Shown here: positions 62,721 to 64,000 of the stretch, one piece after another
How positions within the stretch are numbered: the stretch's first letter is position 1
Layout of the letters: each line of letters begins with the position of its first letter
Assembly (NCBI GenBank): GCA_947034885.2
Contig: OX344749.2
Location: forward strand, 35,335,182-35,399,181
Direction: 5' to 3'
Source of the DNA: Thuidium tamariscinum
Lineage: Eukaryota > Streptophyta > Bryopsida > Hypnales > Thuidiaceae
Length of the DNA stretch: 64,000 nucleotides
The notes under the pieces: model-generated
What the model was told of the DNA's origin: nothing
Databases searched by the model: none
The model's input: the letters and a program-made list of their open reading frames with translations, nothing else
Position numbers and translations under genes: made by a program

Positions 62721-62957
62721 AACGGTGCTAGTATGTGAGCATGAAAGTGTGAGCATGTGAGCCTGAAGCATATAGATAAGTATGTATATGCAACCATTTG
62801 AAGGTGTTTATAACATAAACACCTATAATATAGGTGCTTATAGCATATATACACTATTAACATAGAAGGTTACTATAGTATAGACACTTATATCATAGAT
62901 GTATAGTCTTTTAGGCTCATAGGCTCACACTTTTATGCTCACATAATAGCAACCCTC
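62721..62957. mobile_element. Family E TIR element with 11-bp duplication (237 bp)
   Basis: The inverted arms contain GTGAGCATGAAAGTGTGAGC and GTGAGCATAAAAGTGTGAGC. They are flanked by an exact 11-bp repeat TCACCATGGCC (62710-62720 and 62958-62968). A 9-11 bp duplication suggests a Mutator-like origin (inference). The interior has nested CACCTATA/TATAGGTG palindromes. Confidence 0.8.
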
Positions 62958-63070
62958 TCACCATGGCCATCATAAGTTGCAACTGATAACCTTCTTTCCT
63001 TTCAACTTGCATCCTACACTCTTGGATCATGAAGATCAAAAGTTGTGATTGTAAAGTGAACAACCACTTA

Positions 63071-63426
63071 AGGTAGCAACATCCATAACCGTTAGTGCAC
63101 CCAATTATTGATAGTAGAGTTATCTTAAAATGTTGTGAGATGTGCCTTGAAACCATACCAATGCTTGATTTTAGTTGGTGGGGTTTGATTTTTTTAGATT
63201 TTGGTGTGAGAATCAAGGCAACTTTAGTAGAGTGTGGTTTAGGGTGCCCTACAGAGTTCTACTTCAAAAATTCATAGAAATTTGATACTTTATCCAAAAA
63301 TTCTAATTTTCTTTATGAAAATTCATGATTTTCAATTGCTAATATAGCAAACATATTTCTTTTAGGAAAAATTGCCTCTAACTATGCTGAAATTCTTTAT
63401 TTTGACAATTATGGATGCTGCTACCT
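63071..63426. mobile_element. Family D TIR element, TA-flanked (356 bp)
   Basis: AGGTAGCAACATCCATAAC and, inverted, AGGTAGCAGCATCCATAAT abut TA on both sides (63069-63070 and 63427-63428). The right portion of the body matches 10179-10560. Confidence 0.8.
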
Positions 63427-63428
63427 TA

Positions 63429-64000
63429 TGTCCGATAACCTACTTACCGCTACTGCAGCTCGACGGTTATCTAATACATATGGTATCATCAATCCAGAAA
63501 AGCTTGGTCTCTGCAATGTGCATTCCAGTATCCCCAAACTCAATGAAATAAATCCCCTGCTGCCCTGCATGTCCCAGCCCATCTGCTGAATTCTGAAAGG
63601 AACTTTAGGTAGCTTTGTCGGACTCACTCCAACACAATGACAATGACACCAGGCAACTGACTGGAATCACTGGATTGGCAATTTGGCATACCTTAGCAGA
63701 GAGAAGGAGAGAGAAAGAGCTGGCATTCTTACATGGAAACAGGCTTTTCTTTTTCTTTTTCTTTCTTTTTTCTTTTTTTCTTTAGAGGAAAAAAATAGAT
63801 GGGCTCTTTTAATTGTAAACTGACATGAAGAAGCTGGCTGGCATACAGTATTTGCCTTGGTTAGAGAAATGCATTATGGGACATCAAGTCCCGTGCACCG
63901 ATGTGAACTCGTGTGTCACTCACAACAAACAATCCATATTCACATCACGTAATCACTAGTCTCATTGCGGTCAAAATTGTAGTTATAGTTGAATGACATT
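63429..64000. other. Right edge of the window, GC-richer, with a pyrimidine tract
   Basis: Composition is more balanced than in the intergenic DNA to the left, so a gene may lie beyond the window. A nearly pure C/T tract runs 63744-63783. No exon could be supported. Confidence 0.35.

Overview
This is nuclear DNA from a land plant. It has GT-AG introns, a SUVR5-type histone methyltransferase, two plastid 9-cis-epoxycarotenoid dioxygenases (NCED) and an IQ67-domain (IQD) protein. Coding exons are GC-rich, while the intergenic DNA is strongly AT-rich and packed with short inverted-repeat DNA elements. The NCED genes carry three introns each, unlike the typically intronless angiosperm NCEDs, and a nuclear insert of mitochondrial cox1 keeps the end of a group II intron. 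Both point to a seed-free plant (lycophyte, fern or bryophyte). I cannot name the species.

Layout: 122-4496 (+) holds the last eight exons of a SUVR5-like gene whose 5' part lies outside the window. 4.5-19.6 kb is gene-free and full of non-autonomous terminal-inverted-repeat (TIR) elements. 19.6-47.7 kb is an old tandem duplication. Unit 1 (about 19602-29523) and unit 2 (about 30801-47743) each carry a complete four-exon NCED gene of 606 codons (25663-29218 and 43852-47496). Unit 2 is split by about 9.5 kb of later insertions (31.15-40.62 kb), which include the cox1-derived segment, a 116-bp tandem repeat and several TIR elements. 51597-54268 (-) is a complete five-exon IQD gene. 56.3-64 kb is again gene-free and TIR-rich.

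The genes do not form one pathway. The two NCEDs would both make xanthoxin, the abscisic acid precursor. SUVR5 is a chromatin regulator, and IQD proteins are calmodulin-binding scaffolds.

The most informative part is the transposon record. At least seven element families can be defined from the sequence by their ends and target-site duplications: A and F with TTAA flanks, B and C with 4-bp duplications, D with TA flanks, E with an 11-bp duplication, and H with palindromic CATTAG-like ends. A single hAT-like element has an 8-bp duplication. Because the NCED block is duplicated, several insertions have their matching empty site in the sister unit, so element boundaries and relative ages can be read within this one window. 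No transposase gene is present, so superfamily assignments are inferences from the ends only. All alignments and identity values are by eye.
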